Positions 12,159-24,398 of a DNA stretch of 64,000 nt are shown here, piece by piece. This stretch comes from Plantago elongata (lineage: Eukaryota > Streptophyta > Magnoliopsida > Lamiales > Plantaginaceae): positions 1 to 64,000 of the forward strand of contig JAYMSP010000021.1 of the NCBI GenBank assembly GCA_036897095.1, given 5' to 3'. The position numbers and the translations under genes were made by a program. The notes below the pieces were generated by a model. It saw nothing but the letters and a program-made list of their open reading frames with translations, searched no databases and was not told where the DNA came from. Position 1 is the stretch's first letter, and each line of letters begins with the position of its first letter.

Positions 12159-13038
12159 GTAGGAAAGGGATATTTAAACAGTGCATGGGTTAGGAACTTA
12201 GGAATTAGGATGTGATTTGTTGTTATGTTAAGTAAAAAGTTAGGGGAATCTTTCTCTTGCTTTGCTGTTTTTCATGCTTGAATTCTTCCATAGGCATTGA
12301 TTTCTTTGCAAGTCTCTTCTTCAACATATCCTTCCATATTTACCCTTCACGATGAGGTGTCAATTGGCTAGCTCTAGGCTTTCATACCGTGGAAGGATCC
12401 AAACCGTTTGGGATCTTATGATTATAGCAAGGGCTTAGAGGTGACTATCGAACATACTCTCAAGTATCATCTGAATTTATAACCCACGATATGTGAAGAT
12501 CACATGATATGTGAGAGGGTGTCATACTGGTTATATGCAGTCCTATAATCGTTTTACTTATATAATTAAGAATACACTATTGATTGGCTCGTTTACCATA
12601 GTGTAATTTGCTAGATGATGTGTTACGACCTTACGGGTTTACGAGGGCATTATGGTAATCTAGAATGAGGAAATTTGGGGTAGAATCAGACCAAATGAGA
12701 ATGAGTGTGGAGGTGTCTAAGTGTCAAGATAAATATAAGTACAAGAATGAATCAAATTCAGTTTGGGCTTTGATAATCCATTTTGGACCCACTAAACGTG
12801 TTTCTTCGGCTCAAGTATAATCTATCTACACATTTACATGATTATATGGTTGCATTTGATTTCATGATATAAAACTTACAGCTTACAAGTATTTAAGTGA
12901 AACTCTTTTCAATTTATCATCTCATTTCATGAGTTCCGTGGGTTGGATTTTATTATATAGGAGTATAATTTTTTGGCCCAGATAATTCATTATTCCATAT
13001 TTTCTTTTTCTTTTTAAAAATTTAATATATATAACACA
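12159..13038. other. Upstream region of second GDU gene, otherwise empty
   Basis: Promoter-proximal and intergenic AT-rich DNA; no further gene or repeat supported. Confidence 0.5.
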
Positions 13039-13040
13039 TA

Positions 13041-13287
13041 CTCCCTCCGTCCTAATAAACTTCATACATTCACCATTTTAGTTGTCCCACCAGACTTCAT
13101 AAATAACTAAAAAAGGAAGTTACCCACCATTAATAAATAATAAACAATCTCAACTTTACACAAAAATTACACATTTTGTTACTAAAAATATATTTCATCA
13201 TCTTTTTTATTTTTTATTATTATTTTAACTTTTTGTATAAAATTACACACGAATTCTAATATATGAAGTTTTATGGGACGGATTTGT
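13041..13287. mobile_element. Stowaway-type MITE
   Basis: It begins with TA followed by CTCCCTCCGTCC, the diagnostic Stowaway (Tc1/mariner) terminus, and ends with a decayed GGGACGGATTTG then TA. The interior (AACTTTACACAAAAATTACA) is shared, in reverse orientation, with the copy near 27575-27763. Non-coding. Confidence 0.75.
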
Positions 13288-16200
13288 AACACATTTATCA
13301 TCAAAAGTTATAAGTTAGTCATTATTTGTCAATTCATTTAATATGATCATCCATGCATCTATTGAAAGCCAATTAGTGTCCAACTATTGTCATAGTCGAC
13401 TAGCTAATTGTGCTAAAATGGAAACGATCAATTATTTCTTCTAATTTTCTTCCTTTGCTCTTGACATTTCCCCTTTCCATCATTTATAGTACTGTATGTA
13501 GCAAAATTGTTTTCTTCCTTCTGAAATTTTCTTTAACCAAATAGACTTTATTGCAATTCCTAGCCATCCTCTTCTATTTGTTTTATATATTGTTGAAACA
13601 AGTGTGAATAAATATTCTTGTTTTTTGAGTCACTAAAATAAAATCAATATGAAATTCCAAACGTCTAGAATCATTAGTAAAAATGTTGGAATCAAAATTT
13701 TAATTATAGTTATTGTTTACTAATGATTCCTACATATGGTTCATATATGGTTCTGATATGCACAAGTTGAATGTTTAAGCATCGTCACTATGAGAATATG
13801 ATACTGAAGTTAGTTCATTGCACACTAAACGTAATAACGGTAAACCAACTTGAAAGTGGTGAATATCACGTGATTAGATGCAATTATTGACTATCCAAGT
13901 AATTAAGATAAAAATTAGCCATATTTTACATGCTTCCTAATTGAACAGCAAGAATACGTCTTTCTTACGGCGCCACTACTTATTCTATGTACTCCTCCTT
14001 TACTAGAACATTCCCTGCACTAGTTTTCACCCGAAGTTGTTAACATTTCCTTAATTATAACTGCTTTTGTTCTATGTAACCATTACTATCACTTGCAACT
14101 CATCCAGTTTTAAAATCTCTGTTAGGTCCAACTTAATTTGAAACTCTGTACAATTCACTATTCCAACAGTAAGGTCCAAAATCTATTTTATTTTAATATT
14201 TTTTCAAACTTAATTATTAATTTCATTTTCTGTTTTTATTACCTTCCGACGTTATTCTTAAATTGAATTTAAATGTTGTTAATTAATTATAACAAAATTA
14301 CACTAGTATTTTTTAATTTTTTGTTAATTGAGAAAAAATGATCTAGGTGCATTACTCCATGTACTAATCGTGAAATCTAATGAAATTAGATAAGGAACTT
14401 ATATAATCTAGGTTCATTTTATTTGTTATTTATATAATTATTATATTTGTATTAATAAAAAAATAAAAAAATTTGAGACTCATCCAGTAATGTACTTAAG
14501 TTGTTTTAAATATTATTATTATATTTGATATAAATTTAACTAACATAGAAAACTTAAATGAATTATAAAAACAAAGTAAAGAAAGGAAAAACTAAAACAA
14601 ACAAGAAACAAATGAATACCATGAGAACAAAGAAAGAAACAAGAGAAATAAATGAAAAGAGAGAGTAGAAGAAGAAAGAAAGGCAGCAAGCGGAACAAAG
14701 AGAAATGAAAAAAAAAAAAAAAAAAAGGGATTGCCCCAGCTTTGGGATGCTGGGACGAGCGTCCGGACGAGCCTAGCGTCCCATCGCTGAACCTCGAGTT
14801 CAGATTATGTTTGGAGCCTGAGCCAGAGTTCGAAATTGAACTTGATTTGAGATTTTGCTGGTGATAGTTTTAATCTCAAGACATCTAGTCATGTGGGTTG
14901 GATAAAACGAACTAATAATTTAATTAATAAATTAACTTAAACCGTTCAATTAGTGTTTCTTTCTAAAAATGACTAATCAAATTAGATCATCAAAACAATC
15001 AACTTCATCGATATTTATCAAACAAACTACCTTATTCTAGTCAAATAAGGTAAATGTGTACCTCTTGGTAACGTAACTAATATGTTAAGCCAAATGCACG
15101 TTATATTTAACTCTAACTTTTTATACGTCAATGTAGGTTGAAATTTAACGAAGAGATATACATATTTTCGAATATAATATTCAAAAGTGGCTAGTAGCTA
15201 AGTGTATTCGAATGGGACGGGTCTCCACTAATCCAAATCCATTAGATTAATTAAATCTATAATTGTTACAAAGTCTGCGCCAAAACTTAACAAGAACGGG
15301 GTTGGAAGTGGGTGGGTATGGCTATTGCTTTTGGGATATGCTTATACTGTATTGTTTGAAATGATGTGCTACTAGCCTATTACTGTACTGCTATATCAAC
15401 TTATGATAAACTAATGAATATGATATGATGCTAATGAAATTATCAATAATGACATTGTAATGAACGGTTAAGTAAGAAGAAATACCTCAGATTATTGCTT
15501 TAAAAGATGTTATAAAGATAAACAAAATACTACAATAACAAGATAATTTAATCTAAACTATATCCATGAAAATTTGAGTTTTTATCATAATTATGGTAGT
15601 ATGTGGACATTTTTGCTCATTACTGCAACAAACTCTTATCGGTCTATATCCTGGATACTTGAATTAAATGACTTCTAGATAGATATAAATTAGTTACGAT
15701 ATTTATAAAGTAGATTGCGAAGCATATAAATAACTAAATTAACACATTTTATGCTCAACAAGTAAACCTTTTGACAGACATCAAATGATAATTTTATCTA
15801 GAAATGATCCATAATTAAAAAGATCAGACCTTTCATTTTTAATTCGTTGCTTTCCATTCTCCATGTCTCTTAATAAATTTCCCTCGGTATTATGCATGTT
15901 TAATGGGCTGCCCGTTGACTTAGAGGCCAAGCCTGGGTCCAGATAGTGGCCATTTTTGCAGCTTGTTAACTCGGAACAAAATCTAATGACTTTGATAAAA
16001 GGGTGCACTATGAGCTATGATTAGTGCCTCAAGATTATGGAATAATTCGATCTTTATATATACTTGGGGAACGGGATATCGGATATAATCAATATCTTAA
16101 GCAACAAATCTCAAATGGCGTTTCATCAAACCACACAGCCAACTCCTAAGATGTTTTGCTTTTGCCTGCCCCATATTTCATTAAACTATTGCAGCGACAT

Positions 16201-16987
16201 AAGCCTAATTGTAGTATTAAAACTATTGTCTCCAAAGTGGTGATTTAAAACAATCTAAATTCTCAGGTTCTAAAACCTCGCATCTAGGCACTAATCGATT
16301 AAGGTCAACCATCATTTTATTAAAAGTAACAAAAGTTCGTTCATATAAATTTAAACGACTAACTATTCAAACGATCTAGATTTTACAAAATTAATTGGGC
16401 GAACACCATCACAATTGAGATACATATAGAAACAGTGAGATAACAGAAGTTGGAACTTCGATGTTTGATGTCTCCGTCGTTGAGAATTTCATGCTTTCGA
16501 CTTTTGCTAAGAAGTCACCGAACGAAATATTTTATTTCGATCATTGAATCAAATCCTCTCTGTGGGCCGTGGTGGGTGATGCATTCCAATTTCCAATTTC
16601 CAATTTCTATGCACGAAAAGAAAAGCGGAAAGAGCTTTCACAACACAAGTTTGTATAGTTGGGTTCTAAATTATGGATGTCGAGTGAAGCCTATTGGGCC
16701 TTCACAGAAGCCCATTTACAATATTACTGGCATATAATTCTGAAATCTATGCTCAAGTACTGTTATTCATGTAAGCATGTGATTTAAAGTAAACTTCTCT
16801 GTCGTGAAATCTAAATCTTCTTTTAATCATTGTATAATCCGAATAAACGTAGGAACATAACATATATACATGAGTTTTCCTTGGAACATATGAAAATCTC
16901 GTACAAGTACTCAACAATACAAGAATTGCAAGAAGATACAGTTTGTGCAGCATATGAAAACTAGCTATATTAGTACACATTTAAGAC
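13288..16987. other. Intergenic, no gene recognised
   Basis: AT-rich sequence between the MITE and the CONSTANS-like gene's 3' end. The one distinctive feature is the purine-rich/oligo-A tract with an adjoining GC-rich block at about 14575-14805. Open frames near 15781-16008 and 16450-16737 show no recognisable domain. Confidence 0.5.
14575..14805. repeat. Purine-rich/A20 tract abutting a GC-rich block
   Basis: About 150 bases of strongly purine-biased sequence end in a run of about 20 A. They are followed abruptly by a GC-rich block containing the near-palindrome GACGAGCGTCCGGACGAGC and GGGATGCTGGGACG/GCGTCCCATCGC. The block looks foreign to its AT-rich setting and resembles a fragment of a repetitive element, but I cannot assign a family. 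Confidence 0.45.
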
Positions 16988-18344
16988 TTAAAATGATGGA
17001 ACAACACCGTATGAGTTTTCAGGCACTATAGATGATGAAAACATTTGATCCACTTCGCCTTCCGAATCCGTCCTTTTCGCAAACCGGCCTTTAATCCTCG
17101 GTCTGGTCTCTGCATATGCTTTCCTTGACGCGTACCGTATCGTTTTCTCAAACTTCCTCATCTTCTTCTTTTCTCGGTATCTTAATACGCGTGCCTCTCT
17201 ATCAATCGGACTCAGTGGAGTCGGCATTTGGATAGGAGACCCTGCGAAAAGATCAATGGTACCCTTTGAAGGTCTCGGGTGTGAGACGGATACTTCACTC
17301 ATTGTCGACTCCGGAACAACTCCAACCTCCATTGACGAAAAGGAAACCTGTTTTGGCAAAAATATCGAACACTATGAGCTAACGATTCATATACGACTTC
17401 AAGAAGCAAACAAACGGCTAAGATAACAGTCGTTCCCCACATAAATTTAGATATAAGAACATACTTGTACACGTATAGAGAGAGAGTTATAGAGTATTTT
17501 AGTATTTGGTAGACCTGATTTATGTAATAATTCAATGTCACAACATAAACCAGGACAACTGAAAATAACTGGTCATTCGAAATTTGTACCAGAAATAGAA
17601 TGTAACTGTTTGTGGAGAACAACTCATGACATTCACCATCACAAGATAAGCTAACTAGGCTAAAAATGGACCCTTCTAAGGAGGTACATCAAAAGTCTTA
17701 GGTTATACTTATACCGCATCACATTATCGGAATCATTCGACATTTAAATAATCAGAATCATTCGCAAACAAGCAGTTATAATCAAGAAAACTTACACTGT
17801 GAGACAAGGAAGGAGCAGAATAGGTGTAGCCAGCATTGGAAGGTTCATAGTCATCTAATCCCAACTGGAAAAACTGCTGCTGAACCAAATCCCTTCCTTT
17901 GTGAGAAACATTGTAATGTTGCTGCTGATTGGTACTACTATTATACTGATGATCACTAGTAAACTGAGTATTCTGACAAGAGTTATAGTCATCAAGGTCC
18001 AAATAACCATCCACATCTCCTCCAAACAACACTCCATCATTATCATCCTCAATGCCCTGGCTGTTCTTCCCATGGTTAAGCAACAGCCACGACGCGGCCT
18101 CGTCTTCGTCTTCCTCCGAGCCTTCCCGGTTCAAGAACTCATCGGTCCCGTATGCCGGTATCGGAAGAATGGGGACACGGGTGTGGCGTCGCGCCAAGGG
18201 GTTCGCGGAATGAATATCGGTGTCGCACCCAGTGCAGAGGTACGCAGAGTCGGCACGGCAGTAGACGGAGCAGGCCGCTGCGCGGCAGATGTCGCAAGTG
18301 CGTCCCCAGTTGGAGTTTCCGGTGGAAGACTCAGTCTTTAACAT
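16988..18344 (-). CDS. COL: CONSTANS-like (group I) transcription factor with one hybrid B-box
   Basis: Two exons, 17796-18344 and 16988-17347, joined in phase 0 (donor GTAAGT, acceptor CAG) give 302 residues. The first exon carries a B-box at residues 17-54 with all zinc ligands (C17, C20, C29, D32, C37, C40, H45, H54). Exon 2 carries the CCT domain at about 233-275 ([20 protein letters not shown]...) and the C-terminal YGVVPSF, the VP peptide that group I CONSTANS proteins use to bind COP1/SPA. The middle has the acidic ASWLL and [18 protein letters not shown] motifs of CO/COL2. Group I members normally have two B-boxes. Here CRADSAYLC of box 1 runs straight into [15 protein letters not shown], which is box 2 sequence, so about 43 residues are absent. 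It likely still binds CORE DNA and NF-Y through CCT. The effect on flowering or photoperiod response is unknown. Confidence 0.93.
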
Positions 18345-18481
18345 ATTGGAGTGGAGGGAGATTGTTGGTTTGGTTGGTTAAGAGTTTAGAGTGGAGTATT
18401 GGTGAGGTATATGAAGGTTTGTTGCTGCTTGGACTAAGGGGGTACTATAAGATGGTGGGGTAGGGGAAGCTTGTGATATGA

Positions 18482-18487
18482 CACGTG
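18482..18487. promoter_or_regulatory. G-box upstream of the CONSTANS-like gene
   Basis: The palindrome CACGTG in ACACGTGGA, about 140 bases upstream of the ATG. G-boxes bind bHLH/bZIP factors (PIF, HY5 types) and are common in light-regulated COL promoters. Function here is inference. Confidence 0.4.
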
Positions 18488-18489
18488 GA

Positions 18490-21400
18490 GTGAAGTTAGT
18501 GGGTGAGAAAGTTTTAAAATAATTTTGTGGTTACTATTATAGATGATGGGGCCTATAAGAGGATTGAGGGTGACTTGTAGAAATGGGTCCATGAGATTTT
18601 GGCTTTTGGAATCAATGAATTTTGGGGTATCTGAGTTGTCATGGTGATTGCGCTACCATTCCTGTCAACTCAAATCTTCACATTTATCATGTACTAGTTT
18701 TTAACACTAAATTATGAGCTTGATATATACTATTATATATTAGGTGGTATGGTAGATTATGTAAGCATTATGAGAGTATAAACTAGAAAAATAAGCTAAT
18801 TAAATTTATCAAATTAAATAAATTATCAACTTATCATCTCCATAAACATCAATTAGTTTGCTAGTTACAATCTAGTTTATCTATAAAGGTTTATCATTTT
18901 TGCTGGAATCGTCCTAAATTTTATTACAAATAGAGATTCTTGCAATGTTATTCTATATTAACACATAATTCATTGAGTTCCAACATTATACTAACTTAAA
19001 TTTCGCTAAATTACAAATTGTATCAACTCATATTGGATCTTTTTTTTAATATTTAATGTCAAAAAGTTTTTAGTTACAATTTTTCTTTATTATAGAGGCC
19101 AAAGAGCTAAGGGACTGAATGTGAAAGAATTTGAGGGGCATTTCCCAACTGAAATTGAAGTTTTTTTATGTATAACATGTTCGATTTGAATGGGGAGATG
19201 ACCACTCCAGCAATATGACATACATCCCTTAATAATGAAAAAGTCAAGATGTAATTTTTCAGGTTAACATGACAATCGCATCATATTAATCTACATTAGA
19301 CTTTTTACATTTTATGATCTTAGTGTTTTTCATAAGTAAAAAAAAGATTCATAAACAAAACATAAGTATGTAATTAATAACATTATTAATTAGTTTACTA
19401 ACATAGATCGATATCTAAATACGGTCCCTCCCACTTTTACATTTCTTGCGCGTTGTTTATGATACAAATTCAATTTTTGACGTATAAACACGTTGTGTCG
19501 GTTCATTTCTTTTCTTTCTTGAAGAAAAAAATAGCTGTGGGTTAAATCGCTGATACTGCACAACTATAATATCCCTCTGACTTGGATTCTATAAAAAGGA
19601 TGCACGATCCGATTTGCGACGAAAATGTGATCTGCGGACTGAAAATGAAATTAAGCCGTCAACTTATATTAATGAGAACCTTAATATGCATCGTCATACC
19701 CTATATTTGGATTTTGTATATTCATCGAATGACTTCGTAAACTAAACTTATCATGCATTTTTATGTAAAGAAATAAGATAAATGAGTCTTCAAAAATTAG
19801 GAAAAGTTGTAATTTTAGTGATAAATTAATGAAGGCATAATTAAAGTGTAAACAATAAGCACATTTTTGCCTGCGCTTACCAAAAATTGCCGTCTAAGTA
19901 ACATATAGTGTTTGGTCGGAAGCCTGTTTCATATTGACACTCACTATAGGTTATGTTAAATTAGACACCCCTCGATTGGGACTCACTTCAATATTCCTCA
20001 ACTTCCCAGAACTTTTTCTAAATGGACGCGATCCATAATATACGATCCCCTCTACAAACTGGTAATCTCCATCCCCACCTTTACGAGAGGTCTATAAAAG
20101 TCGACCCTAAGTTTGGATTTGAGAGGATAGAATGAATGCCCTTAATCGGCAATGGAGCATTACTATTTACTACTAGTACTACAGTATTCTTCTAGCCTGT
20201 TCGAATAATGCTGTATTTCCCTTTTACGGTTTCAACTACTATCAACATCAAGTTATGTGGTCCTACAACACTAGTAGCAGAAAAGGCAAAGTCAAGAAAA
20301 TGAATAGTGCGTGAGCGTATGTAAGTTGATCTCAGCTTTTTTGCCTGTGAAGAAGAAAAGAAAACACAGACTTGAAGATATACATGCTATCAGACGTGGT
20401 TCAAACAGGTTCACTTGTTGGATACAACAAAATGAGAGAAACTCGGAGAGTAAAGATGAGCCAGCAATAACCTAGGCCAATCCACAACAGACATGTATGT
20501 AACAAAGAAAAATCAAAGGATGACTATAAATTTCAGCCACTAATTTATCACAAAATGACTCAACAAACAGCGGTATATTGCTTACTAGTATGTAGTAGTA
20601 AATGACAATCCAATTCCAACCCGACCTTCTACGCTTCTGGGTCCGCTGAAAGGAACTTCTTTCAAGCCCAGCAGTTATCGCTACAGTAAATAGATGTGAT
20701 TCCAGCAAAATGGGCTATTATTGACCTTACTTAGTTGATAAGGGTGATGATTTTAGGCTTTACTGCTATTTAAAAAACTAGATGATAATTGGTAGCAGCT
20801 AAAATGTGGCGCTTCATTTGTAATGGTGGATATATAGGAAGTGAGATAAGCTAGCTTATTTTCAGGAACAAGTGATTAGTCATTCTAGAATAAGCCAATT
20901 TAGCTTATAAGCTTACGCTAAATAGATACTTAATTCAGTAATAGTATGTTTTAAAATTCTTCACTGGCAACTATGCAAAATAGAAAATTTGTGTGCAGGG
21001 AACAAAAGGAACTGTAGGAATTAAGTGAAAAAGATAACTTGAAGATATCACAGAGCCTATTTATTTCACGTTATAGTAGCTTTAAAGGGTAATTTTACAT
21101 CTACAGGTAAATGCTTATTTAGGGCTAGGATGTTCATAATTCATCCGGAGACTTAGACTGACAACGAAATCACTCTACTCATGCCCTTTTTTTCCGAAAC
21201 GGACTCCACGGTTGCACCTAGTTATGTTCCATGGACTTGCATGAATTATACGGCCTTACTAGCTTAAACATCAACAGAATAAAGTTGGATTTGATCCAGA
21301 AGACCGCCAGATCACTTCAATGATTAAATAAAGCTCCCGATAACCAGGTAACACATCTTTTTAAATCCTCAAAGTTACAATCATCCAATTTTGATATCTT

Positions 21401-21770
21401 CAAGTGAACATCCAAAGCAACAGCATAGTGGCCTATACAAGATATCATTAACCGAATAGGAAGCATACTAGCCTAGAACGAGAGTGACTCAGATTCCTTA
21501 TATATTTGCTAATGCTGCTAAGCAGTTAAATGAAATTATATATTGGCATTATGATAAGAATATCAGAGACAAGGACATATATTCATCCCCTAAATCTTTA
21601 ATTAGAATCATTATTCAGATATATCTACTACAAATAAGGAAGTGGTGTTGATGGAGGAGTGATGGTGAAAGAGTTAATGTTACATTGCACGTGCCAAACC
21701 TGATGAAGAACAGAGGATATAATTAGCACGGTTGATCAAACTGTTAGTACCTTTTACTTTTAGAGCTATG
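18490..21770. other. Intergenic/3' flank of MED18, no gene recognised
   Basis: COL promoter region, then AT-rich DNA. TATAAAA-like phrases near 19590 and 20093 have no ORF behind them. The minus-strand frame near 20580-20700 reads ERSSFQRTQKRRRSGWNW, but I cannot place it in a family. It may be MED18 3'UTR or chance. Confidence 0.45.
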
Positions 21771-23633
21771 CTATAGCACGGTTCCTCCACCATCCGACAT
21801 CAAAGATGCAGCAGCTGCAGCAGCAGTGGGAACAATTCCTGTTAAGCTACCAGGTTTTGACAGATGAAGTAACCTGAACAATCGAAACAGATTGTACAAT
21901 TCATCATCACAAAAATCAAAAGTAGACTACATCACATAAGTATGTAATTTACTATGTAGGATACATAAATCAGAAACCAACTCAAGCATAAACTCATTGA
22001 CCAGTAGACAACAAATACGTGGGAACAAAAGAACGATTCCTATTTTTTTTTTCCAAAAGCCAATGCTCCAAACGCCCCCCGGCATAAAGACCTACTTTAT
22101 ACATGTTACGATAATTACTTGGAAAACAATACTAACAAGACTTTCAGAAAAGTTCACAGCACTGTTAGAATTCTATAAAAATCCCGAAGAACCAAATTTG
22201 AAGTACACACAGACCTTTGTCACCGAATCCCAAACCTTTATAATAGCGTCCAAACCCATCCAAGTAGGGTGATGACTTCTATAGCTAACCTAAGCAAGCT
22301 CCTCCACGGAGAAGCAACAATACACGTCTGTGACAATATTCTATTGAAATTGGGAATTTAGGCAAAAGCAGACATGCATAAACACGAAATCATATAGTAG
22401 GAAACATCATTACTCGTTTTTTACTGTGCAGCACTGCAATGCACATGAACTCTTAACTGAACTTAATACAAAGCTCGACCCAAGCAATTCTAGAGAAAGG
22501 AGGACAGATTTCATACTCCAAGCATAAGGCAACTTTTGTGTGCAGCGATGATGGTCTAGCACCAGACAGAAGTCTGTTTTCTATTTCAACTTCAACACGC
22601 ATGAACTTGCCAACTTGAACCTCTTAAGCTCAACGTTAAAGTGACATTATCAGAAGAAATAATTGAGTAAAATGAGCATACACACTTACGGTGCAAGATA
22701 TTCACAAAAAGATGATATGGCCGCGGAAACTTCAGTGTAATTCTCCGAGGTTGCAGGGGCAGTAACTTCAACCAGCTGTATACCCGGTGTCACAGGCACT
22801 GCTTCATCCGTAGCATGTAGTTTCAACATTTTGTTAACCGACGCTACAGTAACTGTTATTGGGGCGCCTCTATTAAAATGAAACACAAACCCCACTCTCA
22901 ACAGCTCATGATCTAGTTTGTATCCAAGCGCATTGAACAATCTCAGCGCATTCTTACTCACTTTGCTTTCTGCCATAGTCCGCACCATCACCGATATTTG
23001 ATCTGCACCAGCCCCTCTCATTGCACCACCCACATGCCGGACAGTCCTAGACACCATCCAATCAATTAATTAAACAATCAACAAGTTCCAAATCACGAAA
23101 ATAACGTAATTAAGAAACCTCTATCCTTACCATGTAGGTTCAGGTTGCTCAAGATCACATAAAAGCTTCACTTCTGATGATACCAATCCTAATATGAAGA
23201 AAGAAGGAAAAAATCTCACTATCCACATACATTAGAGAGAAATCAAATTATAGTGTGCAATTACCAATTAGATACCAACACTAAGCATAAATTTCATCGA
23301 ATACATGTACCGGAAAACCTACTTTCTAATTTTCTATCATAATTGCTACTTGCAATAATCAAAATGTATCTCGAAAACGAAGTATAATCCAGTAGTAAGA
23401 GGGGAAAACGAGTGATACCAAGGTTAGGGACACTTTTCAAGCAGAGTTCATGAATCCGCAAGCTCTCACGATGAACGGCGCAAAGTCCTTGAAGAAGTAT
23501 CTCCAATGCCTCAACATGCTACAGAATCAATAAACAACCAGTTCAGTAATCTCAAGGCTCGGAAAATAGAACGGAAATGAAAACAATTACCAGTTACCTT
23601 CGTCTCTATGATTCCTTCAACAACACATTCCAT
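21771..23633 (-). CDS. MED18: Mediator complex subunit 18 (head module)
   Basis: Five exons, 23598-23633, 23419-23518, 23131-23188, 22690-23046 and 21771-21873, all with GT/AG ends and matching phases, give 217 residues, close to the roughly 219 of Arabidopsis MED18. Recognisable stretches are the start MECVVEGIIETKHVEALE, the HRESLRIHELCLKS segment, RHVGGAMRGAGADQISVMVR, GYKLDHELLRVGFVFHFNRG, and the end EYLAPLLHLSKPGS...ASLMSDGGGTVL with an Ala run. MED18 sits in the Mediator head, bridging transcription factors to RNA polymerase II. In Arabidopsis it is linked to flowering time, immunity and ABA responses. The ATG is followed by a 12-codon first exon. The gene is head-to-tail with the NIK gene upstream. 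No defects seen. Confidence 0.95.
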
Positions 23634-23944
23634 TCTGCTTCAGGATTGAGATGTGGAATTTGCTTTGTCTATATGATGAAATATGAATCAATTGACAAAT
23701 TTATGTTCTGATTCTGATTTTGAAGAACGAATTATGATTTGACAAAATCGAGCACAGTTAGCGGTTTAAGGTGAGCTTGTGAACGAATTGAGAGGTTTAT
23801 GGTTTTGAATGAGATTGGGCTTGGGCTGAACAAGGCTATCCAAAATTGGGCTTAAACTGCTTTGCCTTTATAAACTTGGGTCCAGGCCTGGAGGGCCATT
23901 CCAAAGATTCTCTAGGTGATAACTGATAACCAATAATGTCAATT

Positions 23945-24002
23945 TAACGGGATCGAACCCGTGACCGGGTGCTTCATCTTGTCACTCGGCTACAGTATTA
24001 TG
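23945..24002 (-). mobile_element. tRNA-like/SINE head fragment
   Basis: On the minus strand, TAGCCGAGTGAC (A-box-like) is followed about 25 bases later by ACGGGTTCGATCCCGT, an intact T-arm/B-box hairpin. The rest of a tRNA cloverleaf is not present, so this looks like the tRNA-derived head of a SINE rather than a tRNA gene. No clear target duplication found. Confidence 0.45.
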
Positions 24003-24398
24003 TTACCTTCTAAGTTAATTATATTAACTTTTAAGCAAGTGTACAGTATGACATGGCATGACGGGGCAATTGATATTTGATACAGTCACTAAATAACATT
24101 AAAGTAAAATGGAACACTTGTAGAATGCTCTTGCAAGCTAAACTAGACTTGCATCACTCAAATCCAGAGAGAAAAAACCATTTTTCCTACACTACTAGAA
24201 ATCTAGAATATTGAACTCTGTGCAGTAACTAACACATCATAGCTCTTTAACCATTGCTGATTTTCAACTTCACACTATTCTGTTCTAAAAAATAAGCGCA
24301 CACTTCAATTTTACACTCTTAACTAACTACTTACATATAGAAACTTTCTCATCTTAAGGACTCTCTTTACTGTATCTCTTATGGGACAGAAATCTTTC

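Noticed and set aside
20472-20708. Minus-strand frame with SSFQRTQKRRRSGWNW
   Set aside because: The basic stretch looked coding, but no flanking exons or family match could be supported; possibly MED18 3'UTR.
23945-24002. Possible tRNA gene
   Set aside because: The T-arm is intact, but acceptor, D and anticodon arms do not pair; kept only as a SINE-like fragment.
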